A DNA stretch of 64,000 bases from Photobacterium profundum (GCF_003026285.1 NZ_PYOD01000005.1:248001-312000), one strand, 5' to 3'. Numbered from the stretch's first letter, positions 35,937 to 46,243 are shown. Notes: a model not told the origin generated them from the sequence alone. Numbers and translations: made by a program.

Positions 35937-38900
35937 ATGAATATCGCGCATTACAGTATCAAAAACAAAGTCATCAGTTGGATGTTTATTTTACTGATGT
36001 TAATTGGTGGTGGAATTTCGTTTACGGGATTAGGCCAATTAGAATTTCCTGAATTTACGTTAAAAAACGCCCTTGTTATTACCGCTTACCCAGGGGCTTC
36101 GCCTGAACAAGTTGAAGAAGAAGTAACACTTCGGTTGGAAGATGCTATTCAGCAGATGCCACAGATAAAGCACATTACATCAATCAATAGTGCGGGTTTA
36201 TCTCAAATTGAAATCGAGATGAAAGAGCAATACGACGCGAAAGCCTTACCACAAATTTGGGATGAGCTTCGTCGTAAAGTGAATGATGCGGTTGCCGATT
36301 TACCGCCAGGCGCTGTAATGCCGCAAGTGATTGATGATTTTTCTGATGTCTACGGTGTTTTAATCAACATCACAGGCGAAGGATATAGCTATCGAGAACT
36401 TAAAAATTATGCCAATTACTTACGTCGAGAATTGGTATTAATTGGGGGTGTTAAAAAGGTTTCTGTTGTTGGCGATCCGCAAGAGCAAGTCGTTGTCGAA
36501 ATTAGCCAACAGAAATTGGCTACATTAGGGCTTGATCAAAATACGATATACAGCCAAATAAAGAATCAAAATGGTGTGTCTAACGCCGGAAAAATTCGAG
36601 TAGGTGAAGGGCGGATTCGTATTCATCCTACGGGTGAGTTTATTGATGTTACTGATATGAAACGCTTATTGGTGAGCCCGCCTGGTAGTAAAGATATGGT
36701 GTATCTGGGTGATATTGCCAATGTCTATAAAACGGAAAGTGAAACCCCAACGCTGATTTACCACAATATGGGCGAGAATGCGCTGTCTTTAGGGATATCT
36801 TTCAGCCAAGGTGTCAATGTTGTTGATATCTCGAATGAAATATCAGCAAAGATCATACAGTTTGAATCAAGTTTACCGATAGGAATGAGCTTGAACACCG
36901 TGTATGACCAAGGAGCAATGGTTGATGTGTCTGTTACGGGTTTTTTGATCAATCTTGCTCAGTCTGTGGCAATTGTGATCGTGGTGCTTTTAGTATTTAT
37001 GGGCGTGCGATCTGGGCTATTAATGGGTGCAGTGCTGTTACTGACTATTTTTGGTACGTTCATTGCGATGAGCGTATTGAATATTCAGCTGCAAATTATT
37101 TCATTAGGCGCACTCATAATTGCATTAGGTATGTTGGTTGATAACGCCATCGTGGTCACTGAAGGCATTTTAATCGGTATAAAACGGGGTCAAACCCGTT
37201 ATGAAGCGGCAGGTCAGGTAGTTAAGCAAACCCAATGGCCATTATTGGGCGCGACAATTATTGCAATTTTAGCGTTTGCACCCATTGGATTATCACAAAA
37301 TGCCACCGGTGAATTTTGTAAATCATTATTTCAAGTGCTGCTAGTTTCACTGTTTATCAGTTGGGTTACAGCAATTACCATTACGCCATTTTTCTGTAAT
37401 TTATTATTTAAAGATGGCGACATTAGCGATATACCTGAAGAGTTGTATAAAGGCTGGTTCTTTACGGCTTATCGTTCAATTCTTTCGTTAGCAATGCGAT
37501 TTCGAGTGATCAGCTTAGGCCTAGTGATTGCGATGCTATTTGCAGCGATAGTGGGAATGGGGCATGTAAAAAATGTATTCTTTCCGCCATCAAGTACGCC
37601 TATTTTCTTTGTTGATGTATGGTTGCCAGAAGGTTCAGATATTCGTGCAACAGAAGGTTTTGTACGCGAACTTGAAGAGAAAATCATCGCAACCGACAAA
37701 GAGGTTGGCGTTGGGCTTAAAAATGTCACTTCGGTGATAGGCCAAGGAGCACAACGATTCGTCTTGCCGTATGTGCCAGAAAAAGGCTATGACGCGTATG
37801 CGCAGTTAATTATCGAAATGACAGATTTAGAATCGTTGAATGCAGGCGTACCTGAACTCACGAAAGTATTGCGTGATAATTATCCTGAAGCTGAGTTTCG
37901 CGTGAAGTTGCTGAGTAATGGCCCATCACCAGCTGCGGCAATTGAAGCGCGATTCTATGGTGAAGATCCCGTTGTACTACGTCAGCTTGCTACTCAGGCA
38001 GAGCAGGTCATGATTGATGAGCCGACCGCTGAAAATATTCGTCATAATTGGCGTAATCAGGTGAATGTTGTTCGTCCACAAGTGAATAATGCTCAAGCCA
38101 AAAAAGTGGGTATCAGTAAGCAAGATCTTGATACCGCCATGCTGATTAACTTTAGTGGCATGTCGGTTGGTACGTATCGTGAACAATCGCATTTATTGCC
38201 CATTGTTGCACGTGCACCAGAGCAAGAGCGCCTTGATGCCGATAGTTTGTTAAAGCTACAAGTGTGGAGTGCTGAAAATAGTGCGTTTGTGCCTGTTACC
38301 CAAATTGTATCGTCATTCGATACTGAGTGGGAAAACCCTATTATTATGCGTCGCGACCGCAAGCGGGTATTAACCGTATTAGCTGATCCACTTTTAGGTA
38401 GTGATGAAACAGCAGATTCAGTGCTAAAGATATTACGCCCTAAAATAGAAGCAATTCCTCTGCCTGCAGGGTATGAACTCGAGTGGGGAGGCGAATATGA
38501 AACTGCAGGTGAAGCACAAGCAGGTATTGCTAGCTCTTTACCATTGGGTTATTTAGCGATGTTCTTGATCACTGTTGTACTGTTTAATTCCGTGAGACTC
38601 CCGCTGATTATTTGGTTCAATGTGCCTTTGGCGCTTATAGGTATTGCTGCTGGCTTATTGATATTTGATGCACCATTTAGCTTCATGGCGATACTGGGTA
38701 CATTAAGTTTAAGTGGTATGGTCATCAAAAATGGGATTGTATTGGTTGATCAAATTCAGGTTGAATTGGCTGAGGGTAAAGATCCGTATGATGCTGTATT
38801 TGAATCTTCAGTGAGTCGTGTTCGCCCTGTGTGTATGGCGGCAATTACGACAATGCTAGGCATGATCCCGTTATTGTTTGACCCATTCTTCAAATCGATG

Positions 38901-39038
38901 GCAGTGACTATTATATTTGGTTTAGGTTTTGCCACGTTACTTACATTGATTGTATTACCCGTTAGCTATGTCGTTATTTTCCGAATACCTAACAAGCAAA
39001 AAGAGCCAGTGAATAATGCAACATTAGTGACGGTGTAA
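35937..39038 (+). CDS. RND (HAE1-like) efflux pump
   Basis: A 1033-residue inner-membrane pump of the AcrB superfamily, started at the ATG at 35937 (a TTG one codon earlier is the alternative). It has the two-fold repeat of membrane helices and large periplasmic loops. The proton-relay motif in helix 4 reads GMLVDNAIVVTEG, with the second of the two acidic residues seen in AcrB replaced by Asn, as in many relatives. Helix 10 has the conserved lysine in VIKNGIVLVDQ. Drug, bile-salt or organic-solvent export is likely. No TolC-type gene is beside it, so an unlinked outer-membrane channel is expected. Confidence 0.88.
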   Translation: MNIAHYSIKNKVISWMFILLMLIGGGISFTGLGQLEFPEFTLKNALVITAYPGASPEQVEEEVTLRLEDAIQQMPQIKHITSINSAGLSQIEIEMKEQYDAKALPQIWDELRRKVNDAVADLPPGAVMPQVIDDFSDVYGVLINITGEGYSYRELKNYANYLRRELVLIGGVKKVSVVGDPQEQVVVEISQQKLATLGLDQNTIYSQIKNQNGVSNAGKIRVGEGRIRIHPTGEFIDVTDMKRLLVSPPGSKDMVYLGDIANVYKTESETPTLIYHNMGENALSLGISFSQGVNVVDISNEISAKIIQFESSLPIGMSLNTVYDQGAMVDVSVTGFLINLAQSVAIVIVVLLVFMGVRSGLLMGAVLLLTIFGTFIAMSVLNIQLQIISLGALIIALGMLVDNAIVVTEGILIGIKRGQTRYEAAGQVVKQTQWPLLGATIIAILAFAPIGLSQNATGEFCKSLFQVLLVSLFISWVTAITITPFFCNLLFKDGDISDIPEELYKGWFFTAYRSILSLAMRFRVISLGLVIAMLFAAIVGMGHVKNVFFPPSSTPIFFVDVWLPEGSDIRATEGFVRELEEKIIATDKEVGVGLKNVTSVIGQGAQRFVLPYVPEKGYDAYAQLIIEMTDLESLNAGVPELTKVLRDNYPEAEFRVKLLSNGPSPAAAIEARFYGEDPVVLRQLATQAEQVMIDEPTAENIRHNWRNQVNVVRPQVNNAQAKKVGISKQDLDTAMLINFSGMSVGTYREQSHLLPIVARAPEQERLDADSLLKLQVWSAENSAFVPVTQIVSSFDTEWENPIIMRRDRKRVLTVLADPLLGSDETADSVLKILRPKIEAIPLPAGYELEWGGEYETAGEAQAGIASSLPLGYLAMFLITVVLFNSVRLPLIIWFNVPLALIGIAAGLLIFDAPFSFMAILGTLSLSGMVIKNGIVLVDQIQVELAEGKDPYDAVFESSVSRVRPVCMAAITTMLGMIPLLFDPFFKSMAVTIIFGLGFATLLTLIVLPVSYVVIFRIPNKQKEPVNNATLVTV

Positions 39039-39253
39039 CCTTTCTGGGTTTTCTGAATAGAAGCAGCCTCAAAGAGAGAGATGTTAGTCTTTCTTTTTGA
39101 GGGTGTTGCACTTATTGCTTGAATCCAGCAGCAGTCAAGGTAAACCCAGATAGTAATTCAATGATTTAAGAGATAAAGTGCGCCAATTTGAATTTGAAGT
39201 GAATTATTACGCTGAGTGCTGGAGTCGATGGGAAAAGTGAAAGGCTAATATAA

Positions 39254-39685
39254 ATGAAATTCATAAATAGAATTAAAAGGAATGACCACATAACCATAGC
39301 CACATATATAAAAGATTTTACCTTGTATATTGAATTAAGTAGTGGCGAAAAAGGCGTGATTAACTGTTCACCATTGGCTGAACAGCAGATGTTATTTAAA
39401 CAAGTTATTGCTGATGATAAACGTGATTTATATTCGTTAAATAACCGCGTTATTCAGTGGTACAACAATGCATATATTCACATTGAGTGGATTAAGCGAA
39501 ATATGGTTTCGCTAAACAGTGAACTACCGTTTGAAAGTGTAGTTTCCCACAATGATTGGCGCATAAAAATGAAAGATTGGTTTATTCATTTCACACTTTC
39601 TGATTTATCAGAAAATATAGGCTTTTTATTAATAGTCGTTTCATTTGGGATCGCAGGGTGGCTGATTGGCTCAATGCTTATTTAA
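39254..39685 (+). CDS. Tail-anchored hypothetical protein
   Basis: A 143-residue protein I do not recognise. The first 115 residues are soluble, basic and aromatic (RIKRNDHITIATYIKDFTLY, WYNNAYIHIEWIKRN, NDWRIKMKDWFIHF). A single C-terminal hydrophobic helix at about 121-142 ends at the last residue, fitting a tail-anchored inner-membrane protein. It lies 215 bp after the RND pump, with a separate weak ribosome binding site (AAGG, 9 bases), so it is probably its own unit. Confidence 0.5.
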   Translation: MKFINRIKRNDHITIATYIKDFTLYIELSSGEKGVINCSPLAEQQMLFKQVIADDKRDLYSLNNRVIQWYNNAYIHIEWIKRNMVSLNSELPFESVVSHNDWRIKMKDWFIHFTLSDLSENIGFLLIVVSFGIAGWLIGSMLI

Positions 39686-39773
39686 GCGTATAAAGTATCA
39701 GCTTTTACAATCCCATTTTTTGTCTGCAGTGAATTGATGCGTTGACTAAATATGTATTGTTGAAGGCGTCGCA

Positions 39774-40064
39774 CTATAAATTAGCGTTACGCTCATCGAT
39801 ACATTCGTATTCACCCATCTCAAATTCACGGCAGATAAAGGGGCGCACTTCGTAAATTGAACACATTAATGTATCGCGATCTAACGCAGCACACCAACCA
39901 TCATCAAGACGGTTCATTACTTGACCACCCCAAGCATCTGTTGCGATGTATTCTTTAGGTACGCCAGTATCGGTAATTAGCATGACCTCTAAGCGGCAAC
40001 AACAAGCCTGACAATTCGCACAAGTTATTTCAGGTTCCGGTATTACTTTAATTTCTATCGTCAT
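39774..40064 (-). CDS. YkgJ-type cysteine-cluster protein
   Basis: A 96-residue protein with the Cys pattern of the YkgJ/UPF0153 family: CANCQACCC at residues 15-23, then DDGWCAAL, MCSIYEVRP-FIC and EC near the end. This pattern binds zinc or an iron-sulphur cluster, and the function is unknown. It is short but complete compared with family members of 85-120 residues. Confidence 0.8.
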   Translation of the reverse strand: MTIEIKVIPEPEITCANCQACCCRLEVMLITDTGVPKEYIATDAWGGQVMNRLDDGWCAALDRDTLMCSIYEVRPFICREFEMGEYECIDERNANL

Positions 40065-40170
40065 AAACTACTACAGTGTCGACATTAATGGATAGCTTAT
40101 AACAATGGTAGCACGTAGACGCAACTCAATTATGCGTTAGTCATCAACTCAGCTTGTACAATTACTAGAC

Positions 40171-40389
40171 TTAGTGCATATCTTCAACCATCTGTTTTAT
40201 TTTTATCGCTTTCTCAAAATGATCCAATTGATGCGTCATTATCCACCATTGGGCAGCTTCCATTAATAATTCAGGGTTATCGTTTTTATTGGCAAAAAAA
40301 GCATAAAAAGATAATCCAACATTTTCGTCTTTTTGGGCAATTTTACGGTTACACACATCAATGATTTTCTGCTTTAAAGTTGGGTTCAT
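40171..40389 (-). CDS. Small conserved hypothetical protein (possibly DUF6500)
   Basis: A 72-residue helical protein, rich in Lys, Asn and aromatic residues (GLSFYAFFANKNDNPELLM, AAQWWIMTHQLDHFEKA). From memory it resembles the DUF6500 family of Vibrionaceae, but I cannot check that. It has no signal or membrane segment. It lies downstream of and divergent from the FAD oxidoreductase gene and shares strand with the YkgJ gene, 106 bp away. Confidence 0.6.
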   Translation of the reverse strand: MNPTLKQKIIDVCNRKIAQKDENVGLSFYAFFANKNDNPELLMEAAQWWIMTHQLDHFEKAIKIKQMVEDMH

Positions 40390-40539
40390 GTTGACCTGTT
40401 TTTATTCAAATGAAGTAATGATGAAAATACACGGTTATTTAGTATGTTGAGCTTACCTTGCTAATTTCAATTTGGATCTAGATCACGTAAACTGCGCGCC
40501 ATAGATTATGAACCATATGTCCTGTTAGGTGAACACACG

Positions 40540-42150
40540 ATGATACGTCTAAACGAAGTTAAATTACCGTTAGATCATGATGAAGATGCATTGCGCAATT
40601 TTGTTTTCAATAAACTGTCAATTACGGCAGAGCAGCTTGTCGACATCCATATCTTTAAACGTGGTTATGATGCTCGTAAACGTAATGTGATCACTTTAAT
40701 TTATACGCTAGATTTAACATTAACCAATGTTGATGAAGACGAGCTATTAAGCCGTTTTGAGCGTGATCAGCAAGTTAGACAATCTCCTGATACCGAGTAT
40801 AAGTATGTTGCACAAGCACCTGCTGATTTAACAGAGCGTCCAATCGTTATTGGCATGGGACCATGTGGCTTATTTACTGGTTTAATTCTTGCTCAAATGG
40901 GTTTCAACCCAATTATTTTAGAGCGTGGTAAGTCGGTACATGAACGCTCTAAAGATACGTTTCGCTTTTGGCGTAAAGGTGAATTAAATACCGAATCAAA
41001 CGTACAGTTTGGTGAAGGTGGTGCTGGTACATTCTCTGATGGCAAATTATACAGCCAAGTGAAAGATCCAAACTTCCTTGGCTTAAAGGTAAAAGAAGAG
41101 TTTGTTGCCGCAGGCGCGCCTGCAGAAATTATTTATGTGAGCAAACCACATATTGGTACGTTCAAATTGGTGACTATGGTTGAGCGCATGCGCCGCAAAA
41201 TCATAGAGCTTGGTGGTGAAATTCGTTTTGAAACACGTGTTGACGAAATCAATATCGAAGATAACCAAGTAACGGGTGTTACGCTAAATGGCGGAGAAGT
41301 CATTAACTCGAAGCATGTAACGTTAGCTATTGGGCACAGTGCGCGTGATACCGTACAAATGTTGCATGATAAAGGCGTTTACCTTGAAGCGCAGTCTTTC
41401 TCTGTTGGTTTCCGTATTGAACACAAACAAGAACTGATTGACCAAGCACGCTTTGGCACTAATGCCGGTCACCCAATCTTAGGTGCTGCCGATTATAAAC
41501 TGGTTCACCACTGTGAAAATGGACGTTCAGTATACAGCTTCTGTATGTGCCCGGGTGGTGTGGTGGTTGCAGCTACTTCAGAAACAGAAGCAGTTGTAAC
41601 AAATGGTATGAGCCAATATTCACGTAGTGAGCGTAATGCAAACAGTGCGATTGTTGTTGGTATTGCACCAAGCGATTTTGATAATGATCCACTTCAAGGT
41701 ATCGCATTACAACGTAAGCTAGAGCGTAATGCTTATATTTTAGGTGGCAGCACTTATCAAGCACCTGCACAACGTGTAGGGGATTTCTTAAAAGGTGCAG
41801 AAGCTAAGCCATACGGCGACGTTGAACCGTCATACAAGCCGGAAGTTACAATGACAGATCTAAGCACAAGTCTGCCTGATTTTGCCATTGAAGCAATACG
41901 TGAAGCACTGCCTGCGTTCAACAAGAAAATCCGTGGCTTTGCACAAGATGATGCAATGCTAACTGGTGTTGAAACACGTACTTCTTCACCTGTGCAAATC
42001 AAACGTGGTGCAGATTACCAAAGTTTAAGCACGAAAGGTTTATACCCAGCTGGCGAAGGTGCTGGTTACGCTGGTGGTATTTTATCTGCTGGTATCGATG
42101 GTATTAAAATTGCCGAAGCCGTTGCACTCGATATGCTGAAAACTAATTAA
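40540..42150 (+). CDS. FAD-dependent oxidoreductase (COG2509-like)
   Basis: A 536-residue flavoprotein. An N-terminal domain of about 100 residues precedes the dinucleotide-binding motif VIGMGPCGLFTGLILAQ (about residues 106-122). Further signatures are QFGEGGAGTFSDGKLYS, YSFCMCPGGVVVAA and the C-terminal AGEGAGYAGGILSAGIDG, typical of the COG2509 group of uncharacterised dehydrogenases. It is cytoplasmic and its substrate is unknown. It is monocistronic with a good terminator. Confidence 0.8.
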   Translation: MIRLNEVKLPLDHDEDALRNFVFNKLSITAEQLVDIHIFKRGYDARKRNVITLIYTLDLTLTNVDEDELLSRFERDQQVRQSPDTEYKYVAQAPADLTERPIVIGMGPCGLFTGLILAQMGFNPIILERGKSVHERSKDTFRFWRKGELNTESNVQFGEGGAGTFSDGKLYSQVKDPNFLGLKVKEEFVAAGAPAEIIYVSKPHIGTFKLVTMVERMRRKIIELGGEIRFETRVDEINIEDNQVTGVTLNGGEVINSKHVTLAIGHSARDTVQMLHDKGVYLEAQSFSVGFRIEHKQELIDQARFGTNAGHPILGAADYKLVHHCENGRSVYSFCMCPGGVVVAATSETEAVVTNGMSQYSRSERNANSAIVVGIAPSDFDNDPLQGIALQRKLERNAYILGGSTYQAPAQRVGDFLKGAEAKPYGDVEPSYKPEVTMTDLSTSLPDFAIEAIREALPAFNKKIRGFAQDDAMLTGVETRTSSPVQIKRGADYQSLSTKGLYPAGEGAGYAGGILSAGIDGIKIAEAVALDMLKTN

Positions 42151-42188
42151 TATGTGATTAGCTTGGTATAAGCTTTTTATATACACAT

Positions 42189-42222
42189 AAATAGCTCGCT
42201 AATTTTTAGCGAGCTTTTTTTT
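42189..42222 (+). terminator. Terminator after the FAD oxidoreductase gene
   Basis: AGCTCGCTA / TAGCGAGCT with a 5-base loop is followed by eight Ts. Confidence 0.9.
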
Positions 42223-42407
42223 ATTACCTACTAATTCCCCATACCCTAATACAGCCAACCTAAATAAGCATCTCTGCATTTCCAGCATGCAAGCGTGAAG
42301 TTATTCAAATTCTGAACTTTGGTTGAATTGTTTTAATTGTATGCAAAGAAAAGAGGCGTAGACTTTTAACTAATTGTTTCATCAAATTAATAATTGGATT
42401 ACTTATT

Positions 42408-43370
42408 GTGAATAGCATGCGTTTCGCTTTCATTTCGTTGATTGCTTTGTCCATTATAGGCTGTGATCAAAATGCCCCTTCGCAAGCGCTAGGCACATTA
42501 GAGCGTGATCGCGTGACATTAACAGCAACGGCAAATGAAATCGTTAGGGAGTTGCCTATTAAAGAAGGGCAATACATCGAAAAAGGCGATGTGCTCGTTA
42601 AGCTAGATACCACCCAGCAACATGCAATCCTTGCCCGAGCAAAGGCCGATGAAGCAAAAGCGGATGCATATTTATTAAGGTTAACTAATGGTGAGCGAGC
42701 AGAAGACATTGCCGCGGCACAGGCTAAATTATCACGTGCTAATGCCATGCTGATTGAGGCTAAAATAAGTTACCAACGTACCAGTAAACTGGTGCTACAA
42801 AATCTTGCTAGTCTTGCTGAAAAAGATAAAGCACGTGCTGAAAAAGATGGGGCTCAAGCTGACTATGATTCAGCCAAAGAGAATTATGCCAAGATGACAA
42901 ATGGCGAACGCCCAGAAGATATTAAGCAAGCACAAGCGTCATTAGCTGCAGCCAATGCGGAAGTGGCACTTCAACAGCAAATTCTTAGTGATTTAACAGT
43001 TACAGCGACACGTAACGGGGTACTCGATAGCCTGCCTTACAACGTGGGCGAACGTGTGCCTATGAATGGTATTGTGGCTGCAATTCAAGCGGATACTGTT
43101 CCTTATGCGCGTGTATATGTACCTGAACCTTATCGTGTAAAACTAAAAGCGGGTGATAACTTAGTTGTGCACGTAGATGGCTTAGATAACACATTCATAG
43201 GCACATTACGCTGGATTGCAACTGAGCCTTCATTTACACCTTATTATGCGCTAAACGAAGAAGATCGTGCACGTTTGGTGTATCTAGCCGAAATTGATTT
43301 ACCGAATGAAGGTAAAAATCTTCCTGCTGGTGTACCTGCGCAAGTGGAGATGCCAGCCAATGCTGAGTAA
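42408..43370 (+). CDS. HlyD-type adaptor lipoprotein of an ABC exporter
   Basis: A 320-residue membrane fusion protein. The start is GTG at 42408 with GGA about 9 bases upstream; the ATG three codons later is possible. A lipoprotein signal ends in SIIGC with Cys19. It has a half-lipoyl segment (LPIKEGQYIEKGDVLVKLD), then a coiled-coil hairpin (about 75-190) with a twice-occurring TNGER-EDI phrase, as in E. coli YbhG. It joins the ABC-2 pump encoded downstream to an outer-membrane channel. It overlaps the ATPase gene by 11 bp. Confidence 0.85.
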   Translation: MNSMRFAFISLIALSIIGCDQNAPSQALGTLERDRVTLTATANEIVRELPIKEGQYIEKGDVLVKLDTTQQHAILARAKADEAKADAYLLRLTNGERAEDIAAAQAKLSRANAMLIEAKISYQRTSKLVLQNLASLAEKDKARAEKDGAQADYDSAKENYAKMTNGERPEDIKQAQASLAAANAEVALQQQILSDLTVTATRNGVLDSLPYNVGERVPMNGIVAAIQADTVPYARVYVPEPYRVKLKAGDNLVVHVDGLDNTFIGTLRWIATEPSFTPYYALNEEDRARLVYLAEIDLPNEGKNLPAGVPAQVEMPANAE

Positions 43371-44334
43371 TACAAATACAGTGGTTGAAACATGTGATGC
43401 CAGTGCGGCAATTATCGCTAAGCAATTAACGCGCAAATTCGGCGATTTTACTGCGGTAGATGGCTTAAATTTAGTTGTCCCGAAAGGCAGTATCTATGGT
43501 TTTTTAGGCCCCAATGGCTGCGGTAAATCAACGACTCTACGGATGCTAACAGGGCTACTTAGTCCATCCTCAGGCGAAGTGGATGTGTTGGGTTTATCAA
43601 TTCCCAAAGAGGCAGAAAAGTTACGTTTGCGTATTGGGTATATGACGCAAAAATTTTCCCTGTATGAAGATTTAACCGTGTATGAAAATTTGCAGTTTAT
43701 AGGGCAAATTTTTGGTATGCCGAATAAACAGTTAACCCAGCGTATTCATGAACAGATGGCAACCTATGGGCTAGACCAACGTGCCAAGCAGCGGGCTGGT
43801 AGCATGAGTGGGGGTCAGAAACAACGTTTGGGCTTGGCGGCTGCAACCATGCATAAACCTGACTTATTACTGCTAGATGAACCAACCTCAGCGGTAGATC
43901 CAGAAAACAGGCGTGATTTCTGGGAACAGTTATTCGATCTTAGTGATCAAGGCACGACTATTTTGGTAACCACACACTACATGGATGAAGCTGAACGCTG
44001 CCATGGTTTAGCGATTATGGAGTCGGGCGTTGTGCGTGCAGATGGTGCTCCTGAACAGTTGATGGAGAATATGGGCGTGACGGTGGTCGAACTGCAAGCC
44101 GAACAGCTACGTCATATTAAAGAGGCGTTATTACTCTTGCCTGAAGTGCGTTCAGCGGCGCAGCTAGGCATAAGGTTACGGGTGCTGATTCAAGCCTCGG
44201 TTGTAGATCCTATTGGTTGGCTGACTGCGTGGCTAGCGGCGAATTTTCCTCAAAACATGCCGCCAGAGCTGAGCATCGCTCGGCCGAGTTTGGAAGATGT
44301 GTTTGTAACCAGCACGGGTAAGGGGCGTCAATAA
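43360..44334 (+). CDS. ABC-2 exporter ATP-binding subunit
   Basis: A 324-residue ATPase from the ATG at 43360, with GGAGA 9 bases upstream; longer frames lie inside the adaptor gene. Walker A is GPNGCGKST, the signature is MSGGQKQRLGL, Walker B is LLLLDEPTS, and a switch histidine follows in TTHYMDEAE. The C-terminal 90 residues are the DrrA-type extension. It is the first protein after the adaptor and ends in the TAATG overlap with the permease, so all three are coupled. Confidence 0.9.
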   Translation: MLSNTNTVVETCDASAAIIAKQLTRKFGDFTAVDGLNLVVPKGSIYGFLGPNGCGKSTTLRMLTGLLSPSSGEVDVLGLSIPKEAEKLRLRIGYMTQKFSLYEDLTVYENLQFIGQIFGMPNKQLTQRIHEQMATYGLDQRAKQRAGSMSGGQKQRLGLAAATMHKPDLLLLDEPTSAVDPENRRDFWEQLFDLSDQGTTILVTTHYMDEAERCHGLAIMESGVVRADGAPEQLMENMGVTVVELQAEQLRHIKEALLLLPEVRSAAQLGIRLRVLIQASVVDPIGWLTAWLAANFPQNMPPELSIARPSLEDVFVTSTGKGRQ

Positions 44335-45458
44335 TGTCGGGGGTTACTTTTCATCAACGTGTAGTTGGCAGTTTTTTTCGTATAAAAGCCATCATGATCA
44401 AAGAGATCCGTCAGCTATCGCGGGATCGTATTACGTTTGGCATGGTGGTGATGATCCCATTAATTCAGTTACTGTTATTCGGGTACGCGATCAATACCGA
44501 TGTGCGTGACATTCCCATCGCTGTGGTTGATCAAAGTGAATCGGCTGTTGGGCGAATGATCACCGAATCGGTTAAAGCGACACAAGTGATCACAGTCAAA
44601 GCAGCTTATGCAACGGTTGGTGAAGCTGAGCAAGCAATCACTGCAGGGGAAGTACGTGGCGCGTTAGTGCTGCCATCGGATCTCGCTCAGCGTATTGCTC
44701 AGGAACGTACCGTGGGTCAGTGGCTGGTCGATGGCTCTGATACCATGGTCAGTGCAGCGTTATTGCAATTGAGAGACATGCCGTTGCAAGAGCTGGTGAA
44801 TTATGAACCTGCAGGACCTTCAACGTTTGAGGTCGCCTTGTTTTTTAATCCAGAGCGACGGTCTGCAGTAAACATTGTGCCGGGTTTGCTGGGTGTGATT
44901 TTAACGATGACAATGATTCTGTTTACGTCAGCTGCGATTGTACGCGAAAGAGAACGGGGGAATTTAGAGCTATTAATCACGACACCAGTACATTCACTCG
45001 AATTAATGGTTGCGAAAATCATCCCCTATATTTTCGTTGGGTTACTGCAAGTGTGCATCATTCTGGGCCTTGGGCATTATATTTTTGCGGTGCCTATAAA
45101 TGGTGCGCTAACTCAGATTCTTTTTGGCACGCTATTATTTATTTCTGCGAGTTTAACCTTAGGGTTATTAATTTCGACAATAGCACAGACGCAATTACAA
45201 GCGATGCAAATGACCATTTTTATCTTGTTGCCGTCTATCTTATTGTCTGGCTTTATGTTCCCTTATGAAGCAATGCCAGTTGCTGCACAGTGGATTTCAG
45301 AGATATTGCCCGCGACACATTTTATGCGAATGATTCGTGGCATTGTATTACGTGGTGCGGATTTAATGGACTTATGGCGTGATGCTTTGTGGCTATTTGG
45401 TTTTACTGTTATTGGTATTATTGTAGCCTCAATGCGCTTTAAGAAAAGTTTGGATTAA
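44334..45458 (+). CDS. ABC-2 exporter permease
   Basis: A 374-residue membrane protein of the YhhJ/YbhR type: one N-terminal helix (about 35-55, GMVVMIPLIQLLLFGYAIN), a periplasmic domain of about 130 residues and five C-terminal helices. The motif RERERGNLELLITTPV between helices is typical. Only one permease gene is present, whereas the E. coli ybhGFSR operon has two, so a homodimer is implied. Probable role: export of drugs or other amphiphiles together with the adaptor and ATPase before it. Confidence 0.87.
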   Translation: MSGVTFHQRVVGSFFRIKAIMIKEIRQLSRDRITFGMVVMIPLIQLLLFGYAINTDVRDIPIAVVDQSESAVGRMITESVKATQVITVKAAYATVGEAEQAITAGEVRGALVLPSDLAQRIAQERTVGQWLVDGSDTMVSAALLQLRDMPLQELVNYEPAGPSTFEVALFFNPERRSAVNIVPGLLGVILTMTMILFTSAAIVRERERGNLELLITTPVHSLELMVAKIIPYIFVGLLQVCIILGLGHYIFAVPINGALTQILFGTLLFISASLTLGLLISTIAQTQLQAMQMTIFILLPSILLSGFMFPYEAMPVAAQWISEILPATHFMRMIRGIVLRGADLMDLWRDALWLFGFTVIGIIVASMRFKKSLD

Positions 45459-45482
45459 TTCATTTATACAGCTCAATAAAAG

Positions 45483-45514
45483 AAAGGGACAGTCGATGGC
45501 GGCAGTCCCTTTTA
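45483..45514 (+). terminator. Terminator of the HlyD/ABC-2 operon
   Basis: AAAGGGAC (45483-45490) pairs with GTCCCTTT (45505-45512), with a 14-base loop and a short T run. Confidence 0.6.
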
Positions 45515-45557
45515 CATGGCCTTTGAAAGGCGTGATGTACTGTACATGTGATACTAT

Positions 45558-45653
45558 TTATAGAAATGGCTGCAAGATAAAGGCACCCAATACTGCCATG
45601 AGAATGCTAATACCTGTTGGAATAAGCCATAGATGTTTATCATCTGCTTTCAT
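45558..45653 (-). CDS. 31-residue single-helix membrane peptide
   Basis: A tiny gene well below annotation cut-offs. AAGGAG precedes the ATG at 45653 at good spacing. The peptide starts MKADDKHLWLIP and continues with one hydrophobic helix (TGISILMAVLGAFIL) ending QPFL. It has the charge-then-helix plan of small inner-membrane regulators such as those that bind transporters. I do not recognise it. It lies in the otherwise empty region between the exporter operon and the TPR protein, on the opposite strand. Confidence 0.55.
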   Translation of the reverse strand: MKADDKHLWLIPTGISILMAVLGAFILQPFL

Positions 45654-46243
45654 ATTCTCTCCTTAGATCCGTTAATGAGAGGTGAATGTTAATTCAATGT
45701 TTCAGTAAATAAGCCTTGTAGAACCTAGCTTGATGACTAAAAACAGTGTTCATTATTACTCTAATAATTATTAAATCAATAAAAACTTGTAACTTAATTG
45801 TTAGTAATGTGAACTAGACTGATAGCTATCATCTAATTTAATATTTATCAGTGGTTTATGTGGAATTCTTATTTAAAGTTAATGCAGGGCTTTACTGTCG
45901 TGCTAAGACGCGATAAACCCTTTGAATTCGATACAATTTATTTCAATACATCACATCGACGATGAGCTTTTCTTGTATAGGTAAAGCCGTGAGGTAATGG
46001 CTTATCTTAATGAATCAATGGTGTTACTTATCTTCAACGTAGAACGACTAGGTCTATAAATAAGTGCTTTGCCTAGAGCACAACAAATTCTAGCTGAAAC
46101 TAGCATCTTGAAGTAACTTGGGTATAGATCTGTTAGGGTGTACATCGATTTATCGTACGAGATATGTGTTACTACATATTTTATGCAATATTGCTTACAG
46201 TGCGAAAGGTATATTCCACATCAGACCGAAGGACTTCCGTATT
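45654..46243. promoter_or_regulatory. Mostly empty 590-bp region before the TPR gene
   Basis: It is AT-rich without a supported gene. At 46102-46125 the string GCATCTTGAAGTAACTTGGG continues with TATA. The core AACTTGGGTATA also occurs, inverted, at 11925-11936 before thiE. I recall similar strings as dispersed elements in Vibrionaceae genomes but cannot verify it. Confidence 0.3.
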
